Below are positions 1 through 12,651 of a stretch of DNA of 64,000 nt, piece by piece. The stretch is from Malachius bipustulatus (lineage: Eukaryota; Arthropoda; Insecta; Coleoptera; Melyridae): NCBI GenBank assembly GCA_910589415.1, contig OU342633.1, positions 42,910,210-42,974,209 of the forward strand, written 5' to 3'. Made by a program: the position numbers and the translations under genes. Each line of letters begins with the position of its first letter. The stretch's first letter is position 1. The notes beneath the pieces are model-generated. The model was given only the letters and a program-made list of their open reading frames with translations, did no database searches and was not told the DNA's origin.

Positions 1-4
1 AATA

Positions 5-149
5 GAATATATCTATAATTTATTAAATGTTTTTTCCAATATCTAAAGATTTTCAATATTTTTTGAATATATTAAAATAAAGTTTAATATATTGGAATTC
101 TTTAGAATATATTGAAAAAAAAAACATTTAATATATTATAGATCTATTC
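5..149. repeat. Imperfect AT-rich hairpin (MITE-like foldback)
   Basis: Positions 5-40 are nearly the reverse complement of 111-149. Both arms share the core CTATAATTTATTAAATG or its complement and a run of T/A. The middle is itself partly self-complementary. This looks like a small non-autonomous foldback or MITE relic. No coding potential is seen. Confidence 0.6.
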
Positions 150-3100
150 AATATAATTATTTTGATGGTAATAAAGTAATGCTTATCCTTAAAGAAGACC
201 AGGATCAGGCAAAGCAACGTGTGCATGTAATTGAAATTATAATTTTTCAAACTCATTTCGTGGGAGATAACAAAATAACATCATTGGTATAATTTCAACC
301 AGCCAAAATTTAAGAAACATCACTGATTCAACTTGAAAAGAAAAAGATTGGAGACTGTTTTTAACAATCAAATCATTTTATTAAAATTCAGGGAATTATC
401 TTATCATTATCTATAATAATTATATTCAATAAAAGCAGAAAAATTTTTACTTTTTGGAATCGAAGTGATAATATCGAGTGAAGTTAAATCCTGATTTTTG
501 GCTCAGTGTTCCCTTCCTTCTTGTTTGTATTTAAGAGGGCTCATATTTACATTTATTAAGTTATGATTTTATATTTATAAGAATTGTTTTAAGAATTTAT
601 GTTTTTTAATAAGCACTAACATTTTTGTTAACAAGGGGATGGTATTATAGTCCTTTGTTATTAAGAAAATGATACTTTTGCAGTAATCATGTATTTTCGG
701 GTTTAATTTTGATAATATGATTACTTCACGAATTTAAAATAACGGGACAGGTAGTGCAATTATACTTGAGCAAAACATATGTTAACATTTTGCTGCAACT
801 ATTATACTGTGATGGATTAGTTTATTCTTATTATTGTAGTTTATATGCATATGTTTAAGTTTAGCAATTTTTCTTGTTATTCCTATTTAAATTTTTCTAG
901 TTATTGTGACTCTCGTGTTAGTGCTTTGTGTGGTGATGAGCTTTGTAGGTGTTACGTTTACTTATTTGATTGATTGGATACATGATTATTGCAAATGAAT
1001 ATTGAATACGCATGACTTCACAAATATAATAATATGTTAATCAACAGTTGCATAAATAATTAATAGTTACTTATTAAGTGATTTAAAATTATATTTTAGA
1101 AAATATTTCTACATTTATTTTTGTTAAACATTTTATATATAATTATATTAATTTAGTTGTAGTATGTATTGAGTGCCTAGAGCTGGTACCAGTACTGGGA
1201 AAAGAGCTTGTCGAATAATTTATTCCTTCTAGGTAATATTTTAACTTTTTTTTACACTAAATGCATATATTTTTATTATACATATATTATACATTGTGGT
1301 ATATTTTTATAATTCAATTAAATTCCATTTTTTATTTACCTATATTAAATTTTTTAAGATTACTTATGTACTACAGAACAAAAACAACACCTCTTATAAT
1401 AATTTTATATATGTATTATATTATACCCATAAATACTTCATCGTAAGACGGATTTTTTTAATGAATTCGCTCCAGATAAAATATCTGGAAACCAAAAAGA
1501 TACGTTATTTACCGAATTTTCAAGGATAGGCATCATAAATGTTAGTTTTCTGATAGTTCCCACAGAAATATGAAATATACTTAAATATCGGGATTTCATA
1601 ATATTAAAACCAAATTTTAAATTTCTGATTGCTTTCTATTTGTCTAATAAATCAATATTCTTTAAGAAATGGTCAACTGTGGAAAACTAGGTTTTTATCA
1701 ATTTTCTCGACATTTTAAAGGACCAAAATATTAATGAATATATTAAAGGCATCACGGGTTTCTCTAGAAATTACCTCAATATAAGATCGATTCGATAATT
1801 GGGATAGAAATTTACAATATTTAAAATCTTTTAATTTAATTTTTGATTTTTTTTTTTTTTGTGTTTGAATAGGTGTTGAATTTTTTTCTGTAATATATTG
1901 ATTATAGATACCTAGGCAAGTTATAATATATGTTTAAAATGATTTTTTAAATATTTTTTTATTACCTATATCAGTTGAATAGATAAATTAGTTAATGGTG
2001 AAAATCTCGCAATATTTAATTTAAATATTCCAAAATTACGCCGAATGTATTTTGTATTATTACTAATAATCACAAAAAATTTTTATTTTTACAAGAAACT
2101 AATGCAGTAAATTAATTTATATTTTTTCTATATTAATTTATTTATTAAATGTTGCTTGATATGTCCCTTGCTGTGTAAATACGTTTAGTCAATAAGAATA
2201 GTTAACTAGGGTGAAAATTTATATTCTATTGTTTATATGACATATACTTATTAATTATTAATATATTATGCTTTAACGTTTATTGTGATTTTTCAAAATG
2301 AATAAAGTTTATTAGATGGGCGATATTATTTGGGTTTTTAAGAATGATGTAAAAAAACTAACTAAAATAAAACATAATATACATAAACAATGAAATTTGT
2401 GTTAACGTTTATTAAAAGATCTTAGAATTAATAATACCTAACAATCACAAATATGATTAGCAATACTGTTAAAAATATTAGTACATAATTGGAAAAACTT
2501 GTCTTACAATGACCATTAATGTGATAGCATTATTGAGAGGACAAAATTGGCCATTTTAATACGAATTTTTCACTCTCATATACTATCTACCTACCTATTT
2601 CCCTATTTCAATAGGAAATTTCGTAGGAAAAACAATAACTTGTTGCTCGAATAATTAAAACAGCAAAACATTATCACTGACAGGTAGGCAACATTGAAAC
2701 ACATGAAGATCGCATATTCTTAACAATTAATTCACATCGTACAATAAATTAACATGAAGCCGTTTTACACGAGCTGCATGGCACACTGATATTGTAAATG
2801 AAATAGAAATGTTTATTGAAATTTATTTCAAATTTTCACCTCTTGACTTTAAATATACCTAACAATAATCAGAAAATTGTCTCGTTCAATTTTTTCTCAT
2901 TTAAATAGTTATATCAAGAAACGTGAAACTATCTATGACAAAAGACGCAAACATCGACTGTAACAGTGTATAGGGTATAGATAGAGTTTTGACCCCGGGA
3001 TGCAACACGTTTAAAATTTTAAAACTTAAGGACAATTTCGATAACAATCGCGTTTGTTATTCTTCAACATGCCCTGTCAATCCACTGATTTGAGAAAATT

Positions 3101-3300
3101 TATTTAGATATTCATTATTTATAGAAATTAATTACTTAAGTAGGTACATGCAATTTTTATAAAGACCGTCGTCAAGGGTAATGGTCGCAAAATTTAATTG
3201 GCCGCTATTCCATAGGCCTCAAAATAACTGCATGTGTCTATCTATTAACAATATTTATTTTATTTATTTTATTGAAAAGGCACATGCACTGCAGGAAAAT
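150..3300. other. AT-rich intergenic sequence, no gene seen
   Basis: No open reading frame has the composition of a real protein and no known element could be recognised. The short ORFs near 1261-1529 are low-complexity, rich in Ile, Tyr and Phe, as expected from random AT-rich DNA. Confidence 0.6.
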
Positions 3301-3303
3301 CCC

Positions 3304-6060
3304 TATGGCGCTCTGGGAGCGGTGCATGAGCGGAGATTCACGTTCACTTTGAATCTGTGCATGTTGTATTTTTCAGGAAACACTTCGATTGGAATGTTAT
3401 TACAAAGGGATGCAGTTCTGTACATGAAATAAGGTGGTGCGAGGTGTAACGAGCTAGACCGGATGAGCCACTGCGGCTCGAGGTGTATTTCTGCCCGGTC
3501 TTGTGAACGTCTTGTAAACACTTCCCTTTAAAAATATCTGTAAAACAGGCTCAGGTCAGCTACTTTTCTTCGATGTTCAAGACCATCTAAATTTCTATGC
3601 GCGGAACAGTATTTCAAGTTTTTGAGAAGCGCTCTTCGCCAAACCCACAACATGAGCATGCCAAGACATGTTTGCTCCTAGGCTCACGCCAAGCAAACGA
3701 AGAGATGACGATAGAAGAAGAATAGTGTCCCGCCATTATCATATCTGGCTCCACAACATTGACTTTTTTGAAGAAGATTACTATTTGATTTCTATCGCCC
3801 CAAGCTGGAATCTCTTGTAGATTTTTGTTCGTTAAGTATTGAGACTTCCTGCTCTCTACGAAAATGTGCGTCGATGGCCGAAGTTCGCGCATCTGCGGTA
3901 TAGGAAGATATAAGTGTACTGTTATCGGCAAAACTGTATATTGAGGTTTTTCTTATTTCGACGGCCATCCGCAAGGATCGACCTCCGAGAAGTAACTCGC
4001 CAGCCACAAACAGAACTTCTCAGGCATGCCATTAGTCAGAAGTTTTGCCAACAATCGCCCATGCCAGACACGATCAAAAGCCCTAGAGACATCAAGTGCA
4101 ACCAATCGGGACTCCCCGTGGTGTTCGATTGTGCTGTTCCACAATTCCGTTACGTAGGTCTCCAGTAGATCTCTGTTTGCGAGAACCGTACTGGCGGTCG
4201 CTGATTACATTAACTCCTTCTAAGTACAGTAGAGTCCCGCTTCATGCTAATATTTTATGACGACAGAGGCTATAGTAGTAGCCATGGTCAAATCAAATGT
4301 AACAGACTCGCACAAAATTGAATACTGACTGAACAGACACATGTTCGAACGGACAATTGTCTCAATTGTCTCGATCGGACAACCCTTTCCCGGCTTTTGG
4401 TATTTTTATTTCCTGCATGGTTGTCATAAATTTCATTCAGCCTGTTAAAACATATCTCAAGCACATAATTTTATTATTTTTATCATTATGTACCTATTAA
4501 GATAAAGTTGGACTGTTCGGATTATAGGGATATTTTTGTACGACTGTTCGGACTACGAGGATATTCGGATTAGCGAGTGGTCGGATTAGCGGGACTCTAC
4601 TGTATTTTAAAAAGTGTTGGTTAATGGATTTCTCCATGATCTTAGATATTACTGAGATCAGAGCCACTGGCTGGTAGTTGTTTGGTATGGTATTTTTGCC
4701 TTTATTGCGAATAGGCTGATCTCGCGCGCATTTCCAGCATGAAGGAAATATTCCCCCTTTTATAAGACATGTTGAAGAGTCGACAGAAAACAGGTGACAG
4801 CTCAGGCGCAGTTTTTAAGCACGATAGGTACGTGATCTGGACCAGAAGCTTTGTTTGGGTCCAAGGCTAACATGCGCCAAGGAATGCGCTCTATATGACC
4901 CGCTGTCGGAATACAATGTCTGATATTTTGAATTCTAAGGAAGGGATAATTGGCGAGGTTTTCCCTGGAAATCGACGGAAGAGTATTGAATAAAATAGTT
5001 GCGCCAACAGGTTGGCCTTCTCAGAAGCCGTCGATGCAATAGTCCCGTCTATCCGTGGAAAAGGTGGAATGGTGGATTTGGTGTAACTCTGGCTACTTAA
5101 CTACCTCAGTGACCGACAAAACGATTTCGAACCGTTGATACTCCTGATTTTCTGGTTATGGAGCTTCGTTAGTTTGGTCTATTATTTCTTTTCATCTGTT
5201 TCGAGCACGGATGAAGTCGTGGTAATTTGTGCTGTCGGGGCTCTTTCGCCACTGCTGGAAAGCAAGTTGTTATGATGCTACAGCTTCCTTGCATCTCTTA
5301 TTGAACCAAAGTTTGCTGTTTTAGGGCCGTTTTTTTTGAAAAGGGAATCTTGGCTTCCGTGCTCGATAGTGTTCCTTGAGTTCTTCCCATTTGGTAATCT
5401 ATGGTGTCAGACTACACGTGGTTTACTTGCTTTTTTGATACTAATTGGCAGAACATGATGTTGAGACGAGTTTGTGGTTTGAGGAACCCAACGGAGCCTT
5501 CACTGTGATGGTAAAAGTTTGAGGATTCGTATAGTCAAAAAGAGATTCAGAAAGCAAGCGAAGTCTCCCTCCCGATCGGGAATGCGGATTGGTTTGTCAA
5601 CAAGCTGGGTAAAGGCATAGCTGATAGCAAAAACTTCAGCTTCACGTCCTTCTTCGTCATTAAAATTAGAGTTCTTAAGCCAGTTTTTGTCGTGTATACA
5701 TTGAACTCTCCCATTACTATTTCGGCTTTAGGATAATCTACCTGTAGAAAATCAACAGTATTTGTAAGGGATAAAAAAGTGCGCTATACTGCTTATCGCT
5801 TATAATACTGTAATGCCGAAGTTAAGTCTAAATCGGGAGTAAAAGTCGTATCCTGGGTAAAGATAAATAACTGCGTGTTTGACGACGCTTGGACTTGTGT
5901 TTCACACAGTGCTAGGAATGTAAGTTTCATTTGCCTGCAGATGTTGGTGTACTGAATTAATATTCGTGTTTAAACCTCTAGTGTTACGAAAGTCAACTAT
6001 AAATTTTCCTATTCGGGAGATGTTAGTTACTATTCTTGCTTTTGCATTAATGATCCCCTG
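3304..6060 (-). pseudogene. Decayed Jockey-like non-LTR retrotransposon (endonuclease end, RT, C-terminus)
   Basis: Read on the minus strand from about 6060 down, several frames keep pieces of one LINE. The end of an APE-type endonuclease is near 5650-5500, with the motif TQLVDKPIRIPDREGDFA and LNLFLT. A linker around 5330-5170 follows. The RT fingers carry LP..GSDLSNI-type blocks near 4670-4620. The palm motif ALDVSRAFDRVWHGRL is at about 4110-4060. A FADNSTL box, where active enzymes have FADD/YADD, is near 3925. The C-terminal RTASL-NIPIEVFPEKYN block is near 3430-3370. Many stops and frameshifts are present, and the block between palm and FADN (VPQG..LSP) is missing, so the copy is dead. 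A pogo-type MITE interrupts it at 4227-4602. The clade is inferred from motif wording; CR1 or a related group remains possible. Confidence 0.8.
4227..4602. mobile_element. Pogo/Tigger-type MITE, 376 bp
   Basis: The ends are exact inverted repeats, CAGTAGAGTCCCGCTT-like at the left and the complement AGCGGGACTCTACTG at the right, flanked by TA on both sides (4225-4226 and 4603-4604). The right subterminal part repeats CGGATTAGCG. TA target duplication with CAGTAG.. ends is typical of pogo/Tigger non-autonomous copies. It has no coding capacity and sits inside the older LINE, so it inserted later. Confidence 0.85.
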
Positions 6061-9000
6061 GGATAGAACGCCATGCATGTATTTTTTTGTTTCTCACCCT
6101 TGAACCGGAATCTCTGACATAGCAAGGAAACGTCAGGTCAAATAATAATCACAATACAGTGAAATGATTTGATTCTGCCTCATGTTTATGATTGAATATT
6201 TCGATTTACAGGTAGGTAGGTATATGTTACAAGTTGGCGAACAATGAGCCTCAGATTTGGTAATTAAAATATTGATTTTAGCTATTCAATTCAACTAGAA
6301 AACACGAGTTTTCGAGGGCTTTCGTCTATGGAGGCTTCCGATCTATTCATCGAATACTAGTACTGATCCCCAAAGTTACAAGTTTGACCGGTATCCAATT
6401 TCCATAAAAATTCTGTTGGGTCGTTATGACTATGAGTTAGTTAATGTGTAACCAGATTCTGTCTTTATGTCCTCTTTGTCCTCCGTGTCTGTACGGTATG
6501 CTAACTCAATCAATAAATTCGTTATGATGGGTGAAAGTTCTATCTTTTCTCTTTGCCTTAGTACATGAAATATATACAATAATATACATATATACATTAT
6601 GTAAACTTAAATTATTATTATTACCCTGTAAGCACGATGATATGCAACCAACAAAAACAGAACTAGAACCAACTTAATTCAACATTTAAAAATAATAAAA
6701 TATATACATTAACAAAATTAGAGATAACATAATATATTCATTTTACATCTACAATACATGCATGTCATGTTTTTTATTAAATAATAACATAACATTAGGT
6801 ATTTGGAAGATTGCAGGCCTTTGACATCTGTCATATATTTAAATAAAATTCAAAACAAGAAAGTTATGAAGGGCATTTCCATTTAGGAAGCTATGTGAAC
6901 AACAAATACCAACTTAAATGAAAACTAAATGAAACAATTAATAGATGAAACTAAAAATAAAAGTAAGAAATCCTCTTTTCAGTTGGTAACTTCACAAGAT
7001 AAGAGTATCATAAAGAATTGATAAATAAATCATAAAATTTGTAAAAAATATATATTTTTTTAAATTTCGTTCACTAGTTTCGGAGTTTAGATCTCGAAAA
7101 CTTCGACAGAAACTTTTACGTTAAATATTTTTGAGGTTCCTAAAGGATCCCTTTCAATTGATACCTCATTTTTTCCCGTAAAACTTTGTTTTATCAAAAA
7201 AAAATTATGGGGACATTATTCATTTAGAAATAAAGGAGAAATGAAAAACGACTATTTCGGCACATTTGCATAAATATGTTAACGTAGGTACATCAAAAAG
7301 TTCAAAACTCAAATCATTTAATTTTTTTCAGATCCCTAACTAAAAGCTCTTATAATTGATGCCCTATACACTGCAGCTATATTTTTGGAATATATTTTTC
7401 CCTACGAATTGAAAAAAAAAAGTTTTGAGTTTTGACTATCGGAATTGGAACAAATTCGGTTAAACCTTAGACTATATGGACCTATCTTATACTTCCCTAT
7501 CTTAGCTTGAAGTCAGTTTTGGTTTGTTGATATTCTCTCTCGCACTCATATGCTGCTTCTGGCGGGTGGCGGGGTAAGGGGAACGACGTAAAACGTAAAC
7601 AAACAGAACGCAACGGCAGTGGCGCGCTCGAGTTCAGTTATAGGAAATGTAATAATTACATAAATTATTATAATAATGATAATAATATTCATAATATTAT
7701 TATTTTGTTTGCAGTTTTTGTTACAAAAAACATAAATTATGGGAATACTAATAAATATTAAATTAAGAAAATATATACTTATACCTACCTATACAAAATA
7801 AAAGGTACAAAAAGGTATAATAACAATTTAGCAAATAAAAAATCGATAGGAAAGTCGGAAAGCAATATACATCAGTAGGTACCTAAAATATTTTTTCAAT
7901 TTCTTACATATTTAGTTGATTTTATTCTAAAAATAAATTAAACGAACCTAATTGAAAATATGTCAGATATCTAATCACTAATTTTAAAATGCCCTGTATT
8001 ACTAAAGTTTTGTTCTGATATTGCTGGGAGTGAATTCGTCTCAATTTTAGAAGAATTAATGGCCGATAAAAATGAAAGATCATGGAAAAAGTTCACCACA
8101 TTTTAAAAATTTGCACCTCAAAATTAGTAATAATCTGAAATTTTTTTAACGTTCGTGCAACCGGGTCAAAGTCTTCTATATCATATTCTTTGATGATATT
8201 GTTTGAATATTATTCCCCCTCTCCATATTCTGATTATCTTAAATTAGAGGTTGACAATAATAATAGGTAATATACTTTCAAAAAGTCAGTATTTTTTATT
8301 TATTTAAATGGAATAATTTTTCCAAGTTGCATTTTTCAAAGTATTCAGTAGGTATTCAGTATGCTTTCGAAAATGAAAAAAAAAAACTGTCAAACAATAA
8401 TTGTTTTCACAAATTAAAAGATAAAACACTTACACTACGCTACGCCCATGTTTTTTTATACGCCCATGAACACGTTTTCGCCACTTTTTTTTAACTTAAT
8501 TGAAAAATTAATTATTAAAGCTTAAAACGAGTGAAAGCTAGAGCTGAAAATATAAATAACAAGGAACTTACAACTGTTTGAAAAACACGAACTCTTATTA
8601 TGGTATTATGTAAACAAACGGTCTGACAGGATGTAAGCATTCATGTTGCCAGATGTAGCAAAGTAAAACGGGTATAAGGGATCCATCGATGTTTATTGCC
8701 CACCAATAACACTGGAGAGGTTGCGCTCTTTCATTGTAAGTGCCAGTTTCATTATTGATCTGGCATTCATTGTTTTGAACAGTCTTGTTTGGAGAGAGAG
8801 GGATGTCGGAACACTTTTTCAGTGTTTATGTCTTGGTCCATATTTATTAATATAGTCTAAGGGTTAAACCATGTCAAACTTCAGCTTAGTGCCAGCTATA
8901 AAAATTTGACTGATACCTACAGAGAAATAGACAGAAAAATGATCCAAATGATAGTCCATATATTAAAGCCGTTAATAACCTTATAGAAAAATAGAAAAAT

Positions 9001-11324
9001 CTCTCCGCTTTCAATAATAATAATTATTCTTACAACGACGAGAAACAATATAAAAATATATAAATACATACATAAACAAACTACTGTCGAAACTAAGAGA
9101 AAATAAATCAACTTTCGTTTCGCTTTATTAATTCGAAAACAAGTTAATTGATTCTCTTATGACTTCGACTTATGACAGACAAATACAAAATACATACACT
9201 ATAATAAGTCATTATTCTCTATCTACAACATACTATTAACCACCTTTTTCTCTTTGTTACTTGACTTTTGAGATCCTTTGCTGTTCCTCTTGATTGTGCT
9301 CGTCTTGATAGAAGCTAGTCTGATATGAACAGTCCCAGCAGAAGCTAAAGGAGGACTTTCTGAGGTTCCTTTCTTCTGCAGTCCTTTCGAAAACCTATGT
9401 CAGGTGGAAAATCCATAACTCTCCTTTTCTACCGGACAGCAAGGTCGTCTTATGGCGTAATACATTCGCCTCATACCCTCCTGATAAAAAAAGAGTTATA
9501 TTAACTTATGATAATCAATCTGCGGTAGTGACAAAAAATAGATTTGGTGGCGTTAGGGTGAAGGGTAAGGATATGATATACCAGAAAGACTATTTCTTAC
9601 ACAAACAATTTAAAAAAAGTTCCAATTTTGACTAAATTATTGAAGGCAATAATTGTGCTTATCTCTGATGCAATGCTTCGCTCGAATGTGAAGAATGTTG
9701 TAATGCATTAGCGGCGTTAAAGTCTATCTAGGCGCATTTTTAACATCAAAATAAAAATATATCGAGCATAATTAATTGTTAACAACCTTTTTAAAAACGA
9801 TGGCGTATTTAATTTCACGGACCTTTTAGATTAGCCGCAGATCAGCGATTGCGATATTACCCAGCGTATACCTAAAACGGATAACTAAAAGAGGCGTGAG
9901 GTAGCCAATGGAAGAGATGATAGGTGACATAAAGGATGGCGGGGCCATCCAGAACGGCGGTGAGAGGGCCAACTAGCTAGAACTGGGAGGTGGCCGGACT
10001 GCGAAGGTGAGAGGTCGTCTCACCCTCGGTCGGACGAACAAGCAAAACCTCACCTGTAACTTACCGGAATAAATTACCTTTATCTTTGCCTTATCTACAT
10101 ATCGAGAAATTAAATTGTTTCTACATAATTATCTCAACAACGCAAGTGCCGAATTATTATCTTAGTTTCGCGAATTACGTCTTTAAGAAGATTCTCGCAA
10201 AGTGGCGGCCATATTGCCATTGTGGGTGGCATTGCGATATTCAAATAAATTAATACGCGAACAAACCAAGTGTTTTTGGAAGTAAATCATTTCCGAGGCA
10301 AATCATCTAACCGGTTGCGTCATTACACCATCAGATAGCAATTTATAATTAGAGCCGTAACTATTTCTTTATACATCGTAGAAGAGAAACAACTAAGTTT
10401 TAATTCCCCGCAAGTAGAACATCTTTTTTGGAAAATGGTAAATTCATGTACACTGCTACAATTTCATCTGTAAGTAGAGCAATTTGTTTTTCTGATTCGT
10501 ATTGCAGCAAGCGCTATGCGTTATGCTTACACAATTTTTTTTGTGAAATCTAACGACTTTGCGGTTCAACTGTTTTTTTTTTGAACGGGCTCACATTGAT
10601 CATGCGTCCGTCGTTAAATATTCCATAGAACTCAGTACAATTATTTATCAAAACATATACTTATTAGCCTTCTAAACATTGAAAATGAACAATCCTGCTA
10701 ACTAGAAATCTGCTACTTTTCTAATTATTTTTAATTATTAAATAAATAATTTCCCTGCATCAGTAATAATGTATGCAGGCCCGCATTTACTCCTCAAATA
10801 TTTGAACTTATAATGGATTAAATGCCTAAAAGCACGAGACAGATTACTGAAGAGTTTGAAGGTATGATACACGGGAACGATTGGTAAATATTTGCCTAGT
10901 GTGAAACGATGATGATGAGTTACGTTAAATGTTAAGATTTTAACATCAAAATGGAAACAAGGTCTACGATCTGATATACAGACCTCTACTCTATTTTATA
11001 CCCTTATGTTGCCCCCCCCCCTCTCTCTCTTAAACCACAACATACGCGACCGCAGATCTCTGACAAGTACAGATAATATACACTGTGTCCATCAAGATAA
11101 GAATGAACAGTATAGGGATCTTGGAAACCGTGGGAGATACTTACAGGGTCGGTTAACCAAATGGACAATGCAATGGTGAAGATTTCAAAAGTATATTTAT
11201 GATTTTCAAATTATTTTGAAAAATACAAAATTTTTATTTTTTTTTCTTCTCAACTGACGTTATTTTTGAAGATTAATTTCATTGCAGTTACTGACCAGCT
11301 TTATTTTTGCAATGTCAGTTTTTT
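6061..11324. other. Intergenic sequence without recognisable genes
   Basis: Mostly AT-rich. A less AT-rich patch lies at 7530-7640 (GGCGGGTGGCGGGG, GTGGCGCGCTCGAG), and another at 9880-10080 holds several GGTGAGA and GGCGG motifs. A C-run followed by CT repeats is at about 11012-11030. None of these could be tied to an exon or a known element. The minus-strand ORF at 8917-9111 is hydrophobic low-complexity and is not credible as a gene. Confidence 0.5.
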
Positions 11325-12651
11325 TATTTGACAGTTAATATATTCAGGGCCGGACTGATCTTTTTTTTTTTATTGCAAAAATTGAAGGATACTTTAATTA
11401 TGAATTTAATGATACGTCACACATGGTAGTTCCAACGTATTTCGGACAATAGCTTGACATCATCAGTGTACTTTCACTTTAATACGGATCTCTGCTCTTA
11501 TATTAAACTTCTTGGACTTGTAGGTAGTGTAACGAATTCCAAGGCATTCGTTGGTAATTATAATTATTTGCATTATTAGAGGGGTTTATCAGGAGTGATA
11601 CAGTTTTTACGACGGTGATTAGCAGGTTATCTCCGCCTGCACCGGCTATATAAACAGAGCCATCTAAGAAGCCAGTTAGAGGATCCGAGGTACTGACTCG
11701 AGAACCACTCTCCCTCCCTGTGAATTGAGCTCGGAGGTCACCCGGAGGCATGTATTGAGTGCACTCCGTTCAGTTTACCTAGCCGGCTACAGTAGGTCGA
11801 TGGAATGAGTCGAACCTAACTGTAACCGGGAGTCGGTAGACCGACCAGAGTGGAGTGAGCTCTGGCCGGCAACCAATTCAGTATAGGGAATCAGTCGGCG
11901 CTTCGTTGAAGTACCGGCTAACCCCTTCAGTCACTACCCGGCCTGTATTGAGGGCCGGATTCAGTAACAGCCGCCCCGGCATCGCATTGGGATACCGGGA
12001 GCGGATTCTGTTTCAGATTGTTTCGTCGCCGGAGGACTTTTCTCCCAGATTCCGTCACGGCGCGTGTTCCGGAGACTACAGCAGCCGATACGCACCGTGC
12101 GACGGTGAGTGGGTGACTGGCGTAGTGGAGCCTACCGTGAATCGTTCAGTCGGTCGGCCAATCAGCAGTAGTACGCGTCCCGACGCAGATATCTACCACC
12201 AATCAGACGGCCTGCGGAGAACGATAGCCGGCCCATAGGATACAGTGGTTATCGATATTAATTTGACAAATACAGACATGTGTAACTAGAGTACTCGTAA
12301 ATAAAGATTTTATAATTTTTTAATTGACTTGTCACGGGTACAAAGGGGCAGACATCCATCCCTGGGTAATCATCTCTACCTAACTGAAAATCCCGTTACA
12401 GTAGTAAGTACTCATCTTCATCACAATTCGACAAGTCTAAAAAGTTTAATAAGAGCACAGATCCGTATTAAGGCGAAATTACACTATTGATGTCGATAGC
12501 TATTGTCTGAAACATGTTTGAACCACCATGCGTGACCTATGGTTAAATTCAGAATTAAAATATCTTTTAATTTTTGGAATAAAAAATCCAGGTCCGTATT
12601 TAAAAAATCTAAGATTAGTCCAGCCCTGCAAATATAAACTGTCAAATAAAA
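11325..12651. mobile_element. Foldback/long-TIR element split by a solo LTR
   Basis: The sequence at about 11325-11521 matches the reverse complement of about 12429-12651 over most of its length. Shared landmarks include TTATTTGACAGTT, CAGGGCYGGACT, GACAATAGCT, TTAATACGGATCT and GCTCTTAT. The two arms meet exactly where the 873-bp LTR is inserted. Without the LTR the element would be under 0.5 kb and almost entirely a hairpin. Arms may extend a little further outward. No transposase is encoded. The superfamily is unknown. Confidence 0.75.
11528..12400 (+). mobile_element. Solo LTR, copy A (873 bp)
   Basis: Starts TGTAACGAATTCC and ends ATCCCGTTACA, so it has TG...CA ends with a 7-bp inverted terminal repeat. 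It is flanked by GTAG on both sides (11524-11527 and 12401-12404), a 4-bp target duplication. An internal TATA motif (GGCTATATAAACAGAG) lies near 11644-11660, matching a pol II LTR promoter. The 3' half has an AATAAAG poly(A)-type signal near 12299. No internal gag-pol remains, so this is a solo LTR produced by LTR-LTR recombination. Ty3/gypsy is the likely type from the 4-bp duplication, but this is inference. The open frames inside it (11503-11751 minus, 11855-12238 plus) are not genes. Confidence 0.85.

Noticed and set aside
1261..1529. Small membrane-protein ORFs
   Set aside because: Low-complexity Ile/Tyr/Phe composition expected from random AT-rich DNA.
11855..12238. 127-codon plus-strand ORF
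   Set aside because: Lies wholly inside a solo LTR and is not shared as an open frame by the other LTR copies in the same form.
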